This document shows, piece by piece, positions 47,920 through 55,531 of a stretch of 64,000 nt of DNA (within the stretch, counting starts at the first letter, position 1; each line of letters begins with the position of its first letter). Source of the DNA: Aquella oligotrophica. Lineage in GTDB: Bacteria > Pseudomonadota > Gammaproteobacteria > Burkholderiales > UBA11063. The translations under genes were made by a program, and so were the position numbers. The DNA lies in contig NZ_CP024847.1 in NCBI RefSeq assembly GCF_002892535.1, forward strand, positions 992,001 through 1,056,000, written 5' to 3'. The notes beneath the pieces are model-generated. The model saw only the letters and a list, made by a program, of their open reading frames with translations, ran no database searches and was not told the DNA's origin.

Positions 47920-48459
47920 ATGAAAAAGCTTTTGGCTGTTATAATTTTTTCTAGCCTATCATTGAGTTATGCGGATATAAATACTCCATACACGACTAAT
48001 CCACAATTAACTTCAAATAATTCCTCTGGCACGATATCAGCAACAAAGCCAGTTTTTAAAAGTGGCTGGTATGCCCATAAAAAGGATGTTACGTTTATCA
48101 AGCTAATTCAGGTTGGGCAAAATATGGGACTTAGTATTCTTTTTAGTAATACTGGTTTATTTTGTCCAATTAATAAATATTTGCCATTTAACCAAGTGAA
48201 AGGACAGTCAAATACTTATGCTTACACAGTTGGCAATGGCTGTATTGCAACAATTAAAATGAATACTAGCAATAATACCTTTGTAATGACAGTAAATAGC
48301 CGCTCAAAATGTTTTGAAGAATATACTTATCAGGAATTTTGTAATGGAAATCTTGATGTTCATATGATTGATGAACGCGCTTCAACCTACTTTGTTAATA
48401 AGGTATTTACTTATGCTAAAGACCAAAACGATAATGACTACGATTGGAATGATGATTGA
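47920..48459 (+). CDS. Secreted protein of unknown function
   Basis: About 179 residues from ATG 47920; the TTG at 47911 overlaps the previous stop and would add three residues. Signal peptide KKLLAVIIFSSLSLSYA with cleavage before DINTPYTTN. The mature protein has four cysteines (in LFCPINKY, NGCIATIKM, SKCFEE and EFCNGN) that could form two disulfides, and an acidic tail DQNDNDYDWNDD that could bind calcium. I do not recognise a family. Probably periplasmic or exported. Confidence 0.6.
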   Translation: MKKLLAVIIFSSLSLSYADINTPYTTNPQLTSNNSSGTISATKPVFKSGWYAHKKDVTFIKLIQVGQNMGLSILFSNTGLFCPINKYLPFNQVKGQSNTYAYTVGNGCIATIKMNTSNNTFVMTVNSRSKCFEEYTYQEFCNGNLDVHMIDERASTYFVNKVFTYAKDQNDNDYDWNDD

Positions 48460-48603
48460 TCCTATCTTCGTATTTCATATTTAACAAAAATACCTGCCAT
48501 AAATTTCGGGGATTAAGCCTGATCATTAAATTATTACTAATCTTGAATTCATAAAAAGTAAGCTATGTTATAATCATAGGTTATCAAAAATTTTATAAAT
48601 TAT

Positions 48604-48689
48604 ATACTCAAGCAGATTAAAGCTCCTAGGGTGTTGCTTCGCTCTTACCTACTACTTGTAGGCTGCGTCGCTCGCGTTGATTTGAGTAT
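48604..48689. repeat. ATACTCAA-bounded, GC-richer element in the asnB leader
   Basis: ATACTCAA (48604-48611) and TTGAGTAT (48682-48689) flank about 86 bases, with a hairpin CCTAC-TACTT-GTAGG (48648-48662) inside and two near-copies of GCTTCGCTC/GCGTCGCTC. The base composition is richer in G and C than the flanks. It may be a REP-like or MITE-like insertion, or a leader structure ahead of asnB. Confidence 0.45.
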
Positions 48690-48711
48690 AGATTGGCTAA
48701 AGGATTATAGT

Positions 48712-50271
48712 ATGTGTGGAATTAGTGTTAGACCCAAAAAATATGGTTCTGACAGCTTGATAAGCTATCGTGGACCGGATATTACTAAGGTTAAGGAAGT
48801 TGAAGATTATACTTTTATTTTTCATCGCTTGGCAATTGTAGATACTTCTCATGCCGGAGATCAGCCATTTGAAGATAATCGCTGGGTATTGATGTGTAAT
48901 GGTGAAATATTTAATTATAAGCAATTAAAGCAAGTTTATACTGATTATCCGTATATTTCACATTCAGACTGTGAGGTAATTATTCCGGTATTGGAAAATC
49001 ATCGTCTAGTTGAAGCATGTAATGTACTTGATGGTGAATTTGCTTTTGTCGCTTATGATAAACGTCATAAACGGGTAATTGCCGCACGTGATCCAATGGG
49101 GATTCGTCCATTATTCTATGGTTATACCAAAGAAGGGCAAATCGCCTTTGCTTCTGAAATGAAGGATCTTATTAAGTTTTGTGACAAAGTAAATCCATTT
49201 CCACCTGGACATTATTATAATGGCGAAGATATTAAGCCATTTTGCGAATTATATCGCTTACCAGGTGGTAAGCAGTACGATATGGACAAAATCTTAACCA
49301 ATATTCGTAACATTCTAACTGCAAGTGTAGTTAAACGTTTGGATGCTGATGTGCCAATTGGTTATTTATTAAGTGGTGGACTTGATTCAAGCTTGGTATG
49401 TGCCATTGCTCAACGCCATACAGTAAAACCAATTACCACATTTGCAATCGGTCTTGAAGTGAATCCAATTGATCTTAAATACGCTAAACAAGTTGCGGAT
49501 TACCTTGGAACAGATCACCATGAAGTAATCTTTACTTATCAAGATATTAAAGATATTCTTAAAACTATCATTTGGCATACTGAAACTTGGGACGTAACGA
49601 CAATTCGCGCTAGTACACCAATGTTCTTACTCTGTAAATATATTCGTGAGAATACTGATATTCGTGTGGTACTTAGTGGTGAAGTTAGTGATGAATTATT
49701 TGGCTATAAATATACTGATTATGCGCCAACTGCGATAGATTTCCAGAAAGAGTCGCAAAAGCGGATCAAAGAATTATACATGTATGATGTATTACGTGCT
49801 GATCGTTGTATTGCTGCAAATAGTCTTGAAGCAAGGGTTCCATTCTCAGATAAACAGTTTGTGACCTATGTTATGGAAATTGAACCAGAACTTAAATTAA
49901 ATACTTACAATATGGGTAAATATCTGCTACGTAAAGCATTTGATGGTTCTGACTATTTGCCAGCTGAGATTTTATTCCGTGATAAGGCTGCCTTTTCTGA
50001 TGCGGTTGGACATGGTTTAGTTGACTGTCTGATAGAAATGGCAGAAGAGCGTTATACCGATGCCGAGTTTGCTGAAAAATCTGCCAAATATACAGATAAT
50101 CGTCCTTTAACTAAAGAAGGTTTGATGTATCGTGAAATGTTCAATGAAATGTTCCCGAACCATGACCATGTGATTTGTGGTTACTGGTTACCAAATCGTG
50201 AATGGCCAAATTGTGATCTTGATGATCCAAGTGCTCGTCATTTGCCGAATTATGGTGCGAGCGGCGAATAA
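48712..50271 (+). CDS. asnB: Asparagine synthetase B (glutamine-hydrolysing)
   Basis: 519 residues. Makes asparagine from aspartate, ATP and glutamine. ATG 48712 puts the nucleophile Cys at position 2 (MCGISVR), required for the amidotransferase domain; AAGGA lies eight bases upstream. The N-terminal Ntn domain includes YRGPD and MCNGEIFNYKQL; the synthetase domain has the PPi loop YLLSGGLDSSLV and VVLSGEVSDELFGYKYT, EARVPFSDKQF. An earlier in-frame start at 48631 lies within the flanking repeat and is rejected. Monocistronic with its own terminator. Confidence 0.95.
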   Translation: MCGISVRPKKYGSDSLISYRGPDITKVKEVEDYTFIFHRLAIVDTSHAGDQPFEDNRWVLMCNGEIFNYKQLKQVYTDYPYISHSDCEVIIPVLENHRLVEACNVLDGEFAFVAYDKRHKRVIAARDPMGIRPLFYGYTKEGQIAFASEMKDLIKFCDKVNPFPPGHYYNGEDIKPFCELYRLPGGKQYDMDKILTNIRNILTASVVKRLDADVPIGYLLSGGLDSSLVCAIAQRHTVKPITTFAIGLEVNPIDLKYAKQVADYLGTDHHEVIFTYQDIKDILKTIIWHTETWDVTTIRASTPMFLLCKYIRENTDIRVVLSGEVSDELFGYKYTDYAPTAIDFQKESQKRIKELYMYDVLRADRCIAANSLEARVPFSDKQFVTYVMEIEPELKLNTYNMGKYLLRKAFDGSDYLPAEILFRDKAAFSDAVGHGLVDCLIEMAEERYTDAEFAEKSAKYTDNRPLTKEGLMYREMFNEMFPNHDHVICGYWLPNREWPNCDLDDPSARHLPNYGASGE

Positions 50272-50278
50272 TTTTGCT

Positions 50279-50315
50279 AAAAAACCGGGATTTAAAACCC
50301 CGGTTTTTTATTGTT
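50279..50315 (+). terminator. Rho-independent terminator after asnB
   Basis: AAAAAACCGGG (50279-50289) pairs with CCCGGTTTTTT (50299-50309), followed by further T residues. The A and T flanks make it effective in both directions. Confidence 0.9.
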
Positions 50316-50322
50316 AAAAAGA

Positions 50323-50369
50323 TTGGTTTTCTACTCCTAATCTGCTATAATATACCCCATATAGGTATA
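50323..50369 (+). promoter_or_regulatory. copA promoter with metal-repressor-like operator
   Basis: TTGGTT (50323-50328), 17-base spacer, TATAAT (50346-50351). The inverted repeat TATACC-N7-GGTATA (50351-50369) starts at the -10 box, in the place a CsoR/RcnR-type or similar metal-sensing repressor would bind. No regulator gene lies nearby, so the regulator identity is inference. Confidence 0.6.
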
Positions 50370-50384
50370 TTGGGGATTATCAAA

Positions 50385-52574
50385 ATGTCAACTAGCGTAA
50401 CGTATAATATCAGTAATGTCAAGTGTGCTGGCTGTGTTGGTAAAATTGAGAGCCGGCTTAAAGAGCTATCTGGTGTATCCTCTGCACAGGTGAATCTACT
50501 CGATAAAACTGTTATGATTGAATATGCTAATAATAAGCAGGAAGATTCCATCCGTGAAGCCCTAGATAAGCTTGGCTTTCCTATTGAAATTACGCCAAAA
50601 TCAGAATCAACTTTCTCGCGAATCTTTAATATAGCCATTCCATTAATATTGGGTGCGGTGCTGATGATTAGCGAAATGCTCCATGAGACGATGCCTAATT
50701 ATACTGATAGCAAAGGGTTTCTGACTGGACTCTTCTCTGCTTTAATTACACTCCTGGTAGTTATATTTTGTTGTAAAACTCAAATCAAAAGTGGTATTTT
50801 GGCTATCCGTAACCTTAGTCCAAACATGTATAGTCTGATTGTTATCGGTGTCTTTTCTGCATGGCTCTATTCTTTGTTTATTGTTATCTCCAGCCATAAT
50901 GGAAATTTTTTACTTTCAAACCATGTCTATTTTGAATCTGCTCTGGTAATTATTGGCTTAGTAAATTTAGGTAGCCTTCTTGAAGAGAAAGCTAAAAATG
51001 CAGCAATGGGTGCGATAAAAGGATTAAGTGCGCTTATTCCTGCTACTACTATCATGGTAACTGATGGTGAAGAAAAGGAAATTGCCAGTAATCTTTTGCG
51101 CACAGGCTATATAATTAGGATTAAACCAGGCATGAAATTACCTGCTGATGGTGAGATTATATCTGGCGATGGTTATCTTGAAGAAGCAATGCTAACTGGT
51201 GAACCTTTACCTATTCATAAAAAAGTAGGTGATAAGGTATTTGGAGGGACAATCAATACTAGTGGGGCTTTTGAGTTTTCGGTATCACAGGTGGGCGGGA
51301 AAACTTTACTTGGTGATATTATTGCGATGGTTAAATCAGCACAGATGTCAAAGCCACCATTAGCAAGGCTTGCGGATAGAATCGCCAGAGTCTTTGTTCC
51401 TACTGTGATGCTATTAGCTTTATTTAGTGGTTTAGTTTGGTATATTGTTGCACCTGAGAATAACTTCTACCATGCACTAACAGTTTTTATGACGGTGCTA
51501 ATTATTGCTTGTCCGTGTTCTGTTGGTTTGGCAATCCCTGTTTCACTAACGGTTGGTGTTGGTAGGGCAGCAAAATCTGGAATTATAATTCGTGATCCTT
51601 CAGCTCTTGGTAATGCCGACAAAATCGATACTATCATTTTAGATAAAACTGGTACTCTTACCGTTGGTAAGCCTTCGGTTGTGAATTATATTTGCAGTTC
51701 TGATGTAGATGCTATTTATTCTCTACAAATTTTGAAAGCACTTGAGGCAAATTCTGGCCATCCGTTAGCTCATGCGATTCTAAATTATCGTACTGAAATA
51801 AGTCTTGATAGTGATCTTAATTTGGCAGAGTATAAAACTATTTCTGGTAAAGGTATAAGTGGAGTAATTAATGGTATAGAGTATTTTGCTGGATCATTGG
51901 AATTTATCGGTCAGCATGTAACTAAAATTAACGGTGATCTGGTAGCACAAAATCGCCATACCAATATTTATCTGGCAAATAATGATGGTATTATTGCACG
52001 AGTTGATGTCAGTGACGAATTAAAGCCAGATGCCAAAGAGGCAATTGCTGCATTATCTAAGCAGGTGAATGAGATTATTTTACTGACTGGAGATAATCAA
52101 AATAATGCCCACGCAATAGCTAAAGAAGCTGGAATTAGCAAAGTAGTTGCTAATTGTTTGCCACAAGATAAACTTGCCTTTATCAAGGCAGCGCAGCAAG
52201 AGGGCAAGAAAATTCTCTTTGTTGGTGATGGTATCAATGATGCACCAAGTCTAATGCAGGCAGACTTAGGTATCGCTGTTGCTGGTGGAACTGATATTGC
52301 TGCTAGTAGTTCAGCAATTTGTCTAACTGGTAGTTCATTATCTGGGATTTCAGCGGCATTAAAGATTGCAAAAGCAATTAATCAGAATATGCGTCAGAAT
52401 CTCTTTGGTTCATTTGTTTATAATAGTTTGGCAATTTTAATTGCAATGGGTGTTTTTTATCCATTTGGACACTATTTATTAAATCCAATGGTAGCTAGTA
52501 TTGCAATGAGTTTATCTTCGGTTACAGTAATTGTGAATGCGCTACGGTTACGCACAATTAACCTTAGTAATTAA
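50385..52574 (+). CDS. copA: Copper-exporting P1B-type ATPase
   Basis: 729 residues from ATG 50385; the earlier in-frame region before it contains the promoter. One N-terminal HMA domain with CAGC (YNISNVKCAGCVGKIE), then P-type elements: TGEPLPI, phosphorylation loop LDKTGTLTVGK, HP motif SGHPLAHAI, and GDGINDAPSL. The transmembrane metal site CPC (IIACPCSVGLA) plus FVYNSLAIL and MSLSSVTVIVNALRL (YN and M-x-x-SS) match the Cu(I) subgroup. It exports monovalent copper from the cytoplasm. Monocistronic. Confidence 0.93.
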   Translation: MSTSVTYNISNVKCAGCVGKIESRLKELSGVSSAQVNLLDKTVMIEYANNKQEDSIREALDKLGFPIEITPKSESTFSRIFNIAIPLILGAVLMISEMLHETMPNYTDSKGFLTGLFSALITLLVVIFCCKTQIKSGILAIRNLSPNMYSLIVIGVFSAWLYSLFIVISSHNGNFLLSNHVYFESALVIIGLVNLGSLLEEKAKNAAMGAIKGLSALIPATTIMVTDGEEKEIASNLLRTGYIIRIKPGMKLPADGEIISGDGYLEEAMLTGEPLPIHKKVGDKVFGGTINTSGAFEFSVSQVGGKTLLGDIIAMVKSAQMSKPPLARLADRIARVFVPTVMLLALFSGLVWYIVAPENNFYHALTVFMTVLIIACPCSVGLAIPVSLTVGVGRAAKSGIIIRDPSALGNADKIDTIILDKTGTLTVGKPSVVNYICSSDVDAIYSLQILKALEANSGHPLAHAILNYRTEISLDSDLNLAEYKTISGKGISGVINGIEYFAGSLEFIGQHVTKINGDLVAQNRHTNIYLANNDGIIARVDVSDELKPDAKEAIAALSKQVNEIILLTGDNQNNAHAIAKEAGISKVVANCLPQDKLAFIKAAQQEGKKILFVGDGINDAPSLMQADLGIAVAGGTDIAASSSAICLTGSSLSGISAALKIAKAINQNMRQNLFGSFVYNSLAILIAMGVFYPFGHYLLNPMVASIAMSLSSVTVIVNALRLRTINLSN

Positions 52575-52618
52575 TCCTCTAGTCATTGGTGAGAACATTT
52601 AAGCTAATTATTTTAATT

Positions 52619-53374
52619 CTAGCTAGTAGTTAGTTGGTGAGTACCCAAATTAACATTATTTAGTATGGTTAAATCGGGGCTAATTAATGCTGGTGGAAAA
52701 TAATTATGCAAACTTAGTCTCTTTGCTATATTAAATAAAGTATTGCTATCGTTACAGTTATCTCCAAATTTGCGGTATAGCCCTTCGGTTATGATTCTTT
52801 GAACTCTTCCTCTTGATACATTCAAATATTCAGCAATCTCATATTGGGAAAATTTATATAGTAGTAGAAATAGTACTTCATGTTCTTGTTTAGTGAATCC
52901 TAACTTATTTACATTGGCAAGTCCAAGTTGATAATTTTCTATTGAAGTTTGCTGGGAGTGATTCAGACAATTAAAAGGATTCGCATACCAAGATAACATA
53001 TATGTACCAATAACAGATCCATCTGAGTTAAAAATTGGGAAAATAGTTGCCTGTCTTGCAAATTCTTCTCCATTTAGATGCTGTGTACTAGCAAAAAAAT
53101 TTTTTATTTGTCCATTATCACGAACCTGCTGATTTAAGGTTTCAATTTGTTTGTAATATTTTTTGGAAAAAAGCTCATTTTTATCTGCGAACATTTCATA
53201 GGTTAGACCATGAATGTTTGAATCATTCATGAGGGTATTTTGTTTGTCAAAGTAATCATTTAAGAATACAAATCTATTTTCACAATCCATTACTTGTAAG
53301 AATACATTTTGCCCATTGAATGCCGGAAAATATTTGTTCATTGCTTGTTTTAGTTGTTTATTTATCTTTATCAA
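52619..53374 (-). CDS. PAS-like sensor with LuxR-type HTH (first)
   Basis: 251 residues. An N-terminal PAS-like sensory region (residues about 15-130: LQVMDCENRFVFLNDYFDKQ, FASTQHLNGEEFARQATIFP, FNSDGSVIGTYMLSW) is followed by a LuxR/GerE-like helix-turn-helix: FTKQEHEVLFLLLYKFSQYE, IAEYLNVSRGRVQRIITEGL. The middle resembles redox or ligand-sensing PAS proteins; no haem-ligand pattern is obvious. Divergently oriented with respect to the related regulator at 54025, sharing a 650-base intergenic region with strong secondary structure. Ligand and targets unknown. Confidence 0.75.
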   Translation of the reverse strand: MIKINKQLKQAMNKYFPAFNGQNVFLQVMDCENRFVFLNDYFDKQNTLMNDSNIHGLTYEMFADKNELFSKKYYKQIETLNQQVRDNGQIKNFFASTQHLNGEEFARQATIFPIFNSDGSVIGTYMLSWYANPFNCLNHSQQTSIENYQLGLANVNKLGFTKQEHEVLFLLLYKFSQYEIAEYLNVSRGRVQRIITEGLYRKFGDNCNDSNTLFNIAKRLSLHNYFPPALISPDLTILNNVNLGTHQLTTS

Positions 53375-53611
53375 TTTACTTTTCTAACCTTAAAATGCTA
53401 TTTTTTGACATTAGATTTATTGCAAAGTCGCATATACGCTACACTTACAGTTATTATTTATTATGCTTGCTGTTATTATTATACTGAAATGATTTTATAT
53501 TGTTTGAAAGGATAATTTGTGTTTAAACTAAATCCATATTGGAATCTTGAGCTATTAATATTAAATATCATAAAATTGAGCTACATCAAATTTACTTTTT
53601 ATTCTATCTAA

Positions 53612-53710
53612 AAAAAAGTGCCATACGTTTAAAATATGGCACTATCTGAAATAGAAAAGATAACAAAATGATCTTTTCTTTCAGATAAGGAGGGTTCTGC
53701 TATCTGGATT
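53612..53710 (+). ncRNA. Candidate structured RNA or switch, copy 1
   Basis: First hairpin AGTGCCATA/TATGGCACT (53617-53625/53635-53643). Then TATCTG (53643-53648) and a second TATCTG (53701-53706) compete for the same CAGATA (53682-53687): in one fold ATCTGAAA-x2-GAAAAGAT pairs with ATCTTTTCTTTCAGAT, in the other CAGATA/TATCTG closes a loop holding AGGAGGG. Mutually exclusive pairing is typical of RNA switches. Expression is unproven. Confidence 0.35.
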
Positions 53711-53797
53711 AAACTCTTATTTTTAAGCTTTATTGAGAGTTAAAAGGAAATCCAAAATTCAAAAAGGTATTATAAAGTTATTTAAAAAATAAATAAA

Positions 53798-53812
53798 CTG
53801 CATTTTTTGCAG
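53798..53812. promoter_or_regulatory. Palindrome CTGCA-N5-TGCAG, copy 1
   Basis: CTGCATTTTTTGCAG. A second instance with the same 5-5-5 layout is at 55453-55467. Candidate operator for a dimeric regulator such as the neighbouring LuxR-type proteins. Confidence 0.4.
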
Positions 53813-54024
53813 GGGAATGTATTTACAGCTTTTTTTGTATTGTAGAATTTATGAAAGCAAGGTAGTTGATGGGGTTATAGTTTAATAAACAATAATCTAC
53901 ATGCTGCTTAATTAAACCTACGATTTATAGTAAATCTAAGCTAAAACTTAGTCTGGTTTAGCTAGTAAATGAATCAATGGGTTTCTTATTTGAGTGTTAA
54001 GTATTTTGATTTGAAGGGTGCTTT

Positions 54025-54765
54025 ATGACTGATATTGAAATTCTGGAACTGGTGGCAAAAGGGCTTGAAATTACCGGACAAAATCGGGCAATTCTTTTGG
54101 GTAACTTAGATCTGGAGTTTGTATATACTACAAAATTATATCAAGATTTGATGGGAAATCCACAAATAATTGGTAAACGAATGAAGGACTCAAATCATCC
54201 TGGGGCTAAATATGCAGATCAACTAAGGCAAATTGCTTCAAATGTTATTCAGACAGGAAAAAAGTCGTCTTACTTTATCATTTATCAATTACCTAACACA
54301 AAAGTTAAACGTTGTTATATTAATCATTGTAGCCTACTTATAAACCCAGAGACTGGTTCTAAGGTGGGTATTATGACAGAAATTGAGCCTTTTAACTGCA
54401 AGTATATTGGTAATGTATTAAATATTGCCAATCAACTTGTTATTCCTTCAGAAGATGAGACTAGCCAACAAAGCCCAACTGATAAAGTAACTTATCAGTT
54501 AAGCGATAGGGAGCAAGAGATATTGTTTTTGTTGATGATCGGTCGCTCATATAAAGAAATAACTTATATTATTAATAAAATTTATGACAAATCCATTTCT
54601 ATCTCTGCTATTAATTCAATTATCCGGGTGAACTTATTCAATAAATTTAATACTTCCTCTGTTAGTAGCCTCATACAGATAGCAGCAAGTAATTCGGTTA
54701 TTCAAGAAATTCCACCAAGTTTACTTAAATTTCCTGAGGGGATTTTTGAAGTAGATTATTTCTAA
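54025..54765 (+). CDS. PAS-like sensor with LuxR-type HTH (second)
   Basis: 246 residues. The N-terminal half (about 20-130: FVYTTKLYQDLMGNPQIIGK, VGIMTEIEPFNCKYIG) looks PAS-like; the C-terminal half has QLSDREQEILFLLMIGRSYK followed by a variant HTH with NKIYDKSISISAINSIIRVN and LFNKFNTSSVSSL. The arrangement and the C-terminal PPSLLKFPEG resemble PPALISPD in the minus-strand regulator at 52619, so the two are paralogues. Likely partner or competitor regulators. Signal unknown. Confidence 0.72.
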   Translation: MTDIEILELVAKGLEITGQNRAILLGNLDLEFVYTTKLYQDLMGNPQIIGKRMKDSNHPGAKYADQLRQIASNVIQTGKKSSYFIIYQLPNTKVKRCYINHCSLLINPETGSKVGIMTEIEPFNCKYIGNVLNIANQLVIPSEDETSQQSPTDKVTYQLSDREQEILFLLMIGRSYKEITYIINKIYDKSISISAINSIIRVNLFNKFNTSSVSSLIQIAASNSVIQEIPPSLLKFPEGIFEVDYF

Positions 54766-54861
54766 TTTTTATGATATATGCATTCTTTTAGATATAAGTT
54801 AAAGTAGAGTAAAACATTTGATAGTGATGGGTTTTGGTTCTTTAAAATTAAGTAGTTTAAC

Positions 54862-54981
54862 TTATTTATATTTATTGTACCATACCTCAATATAATTAAA
54901 TATCCCAAGCTGAGCCTGTTCTTTGGTTTTAAAAGCTCCTTCTCGATAGTTACTGGCAAATTGAATGGTATCATAGAGCAT
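54862..54981 (-). pseudogene. IS3-family transposase, C-terminal fragment
   Basis: Minus-strand reading has YREGAFKTKEQAQLGIFNYI and EVWYNKYK, the well-known end of IS3 OrfB proteins (F-x-T-x-E-x-A-x3-IF-x-YIE-x-WYN), ending in a stop before the usual R-x-H-S. Only about 30 residues are recognisable; from about 54948 the opposite strand carries another transposase fragment. A decayed relic. Confidence 0.6.
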
Positions 54982-55235
54982 TAAAACAGGTTTGTAATAT
55001 TGAAAAGTTTCAAGTTCGCAAAAGTCATGCAATACGGAATCATATTTACTGTGCGCTATGTGCTTTTTGCAAGCTAGAAATACTGAAATTCAAACAAGTG
55101 ATTACAAATTGGTATCAAATTCAGCAGCAACTATTTAATGATGTTATTGCTGCTTTTATTAAAAGTGTTGGTATTGGTAAGTCTGATAAATACTTTTACT
55201 ACTCTTTACCCATGGGGAGTATTTGTGCCAAATGA
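54933..55235 (+). pseudogene. IS701/IS4-like transposase, C-terminal fragment
   Basis: An open frame from just after a stop at 54930 to TGA at 55233. SYWQIEWYHRALKQVCNIEK followed by FQVRKSHAIRNHIYCALCAF matches the C-terminal segment of DDE transposases of the IS701/IS4 type (W-x-I-E-x-YHR-x-KQ ... A-x-x-NHI-x-x-AL-x-AF). N-terminal part and catalytic region are missing. It directly abuts the IS3 relic, showing two successive insertions or a composite deletion. Confidence 0.65.
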
Positions 55236-55252
55236 ATAATTAAAACTGAACC

Positions 55253-55276
55253 TGAGGAAAACCCTCATGTTTTTTA
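55253..55276 (+). terminator. Terminator downstream of the transposase relic
   Basis: TGAGG (55253-55257) pairs with CCTCA (55263-55267), followed by TGTTTTTT. Short stem, good T run; probably the native terminator of the lost element. Confidence 0.55.
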
Positions 55277-55310
55277 GCCTATCAGATATAGTATTATAAT
55301 TTGTAGTTGT

Positions 55311-55390
55311 CAGAAAAAATGCCATACAACAGTATGGCATTATCAGAATAAATAAGGGATGGCAGATAACTCCCTTATGGAGTACCGATA
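55311..55390 (+). ncRNA. Candidate structured RNA or switch, copy 2
   Basis: Hairpin AATGCCATAC/GTATGGCATT (55318-55327/55332-55341) preceded by an A run, as in copy 1, with the identical core TGCCATAC. It is followed by TATCAGAATA and a second hairpin ATAAGGGA/TCCCTTAT (55352-55359/55371-55378) with CAGATAA in its loop. A TATAAT at 55295-55300 could start the transcript just upstream. Order and sequence parallel copy 1 at 53612. Confidence 0.35.
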
Positions 55391-55452
55391 GATCATATAA
55401 TAAAAAGTTATTATATTCCTTCTTGAATAAGATGCCAAGTGTAACTTTTACA

Positions 55453-55467
55453 CTGCAAAATTTGCAG
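55453..55467. promoter_or_regulatory. Palindrome CTGCA-N5-TGCAG, copy 2
   Basis: CTGCAAAATTTGCAG inside the larger perfect inverted repeat ACTGCAAA-A-TTTGCAGT (55452-55468), 64 bases before the lipoprotein start. Same layout as 53798-53812. Confidence 0.45.
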
Positions 55468-55531
55468 TTTATTGCTGGTGTTTTTTCGCGATATAATTAA
55501 GTTTAATTATGTAACCATTATGGATAGTAAA

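Larger units (their letters stand above)
53375..54024. other. 650-base divergent intergenic region with structured elements
   Basis: No convincing ORF. Holds a candidate promoter (TTGAGC 53576-53581, TATTCT 53600-53605), the hairpin series at 53617-53706, a palindrome at 53798-53812 and another hairpin (AGCTAAA/TTTAGCT near 53938-53964). The length is unusual for this compact genome and the structures are shared in part with 55311-55390. Confidence 0.6.

Noticed and set aside
48631-48711. Longer asnB start at 48631
   Set aside because: It would place residues before the catalytic Cys of the amidotransferase domain and lies inside the repeat element; ATG 48712 gives MCGI.
50274-50384. N-terminal extension of copA
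   Set aside because: This stretch holds the asnB terminator and the copA promoter, and the extra residues are not HMA-like.
54762-54974. 70-codon minus-strand frame
   Set aside because: No similarity in this frame; the IS3-like residues are in another frame of the same strand, so the ORF is incidental.
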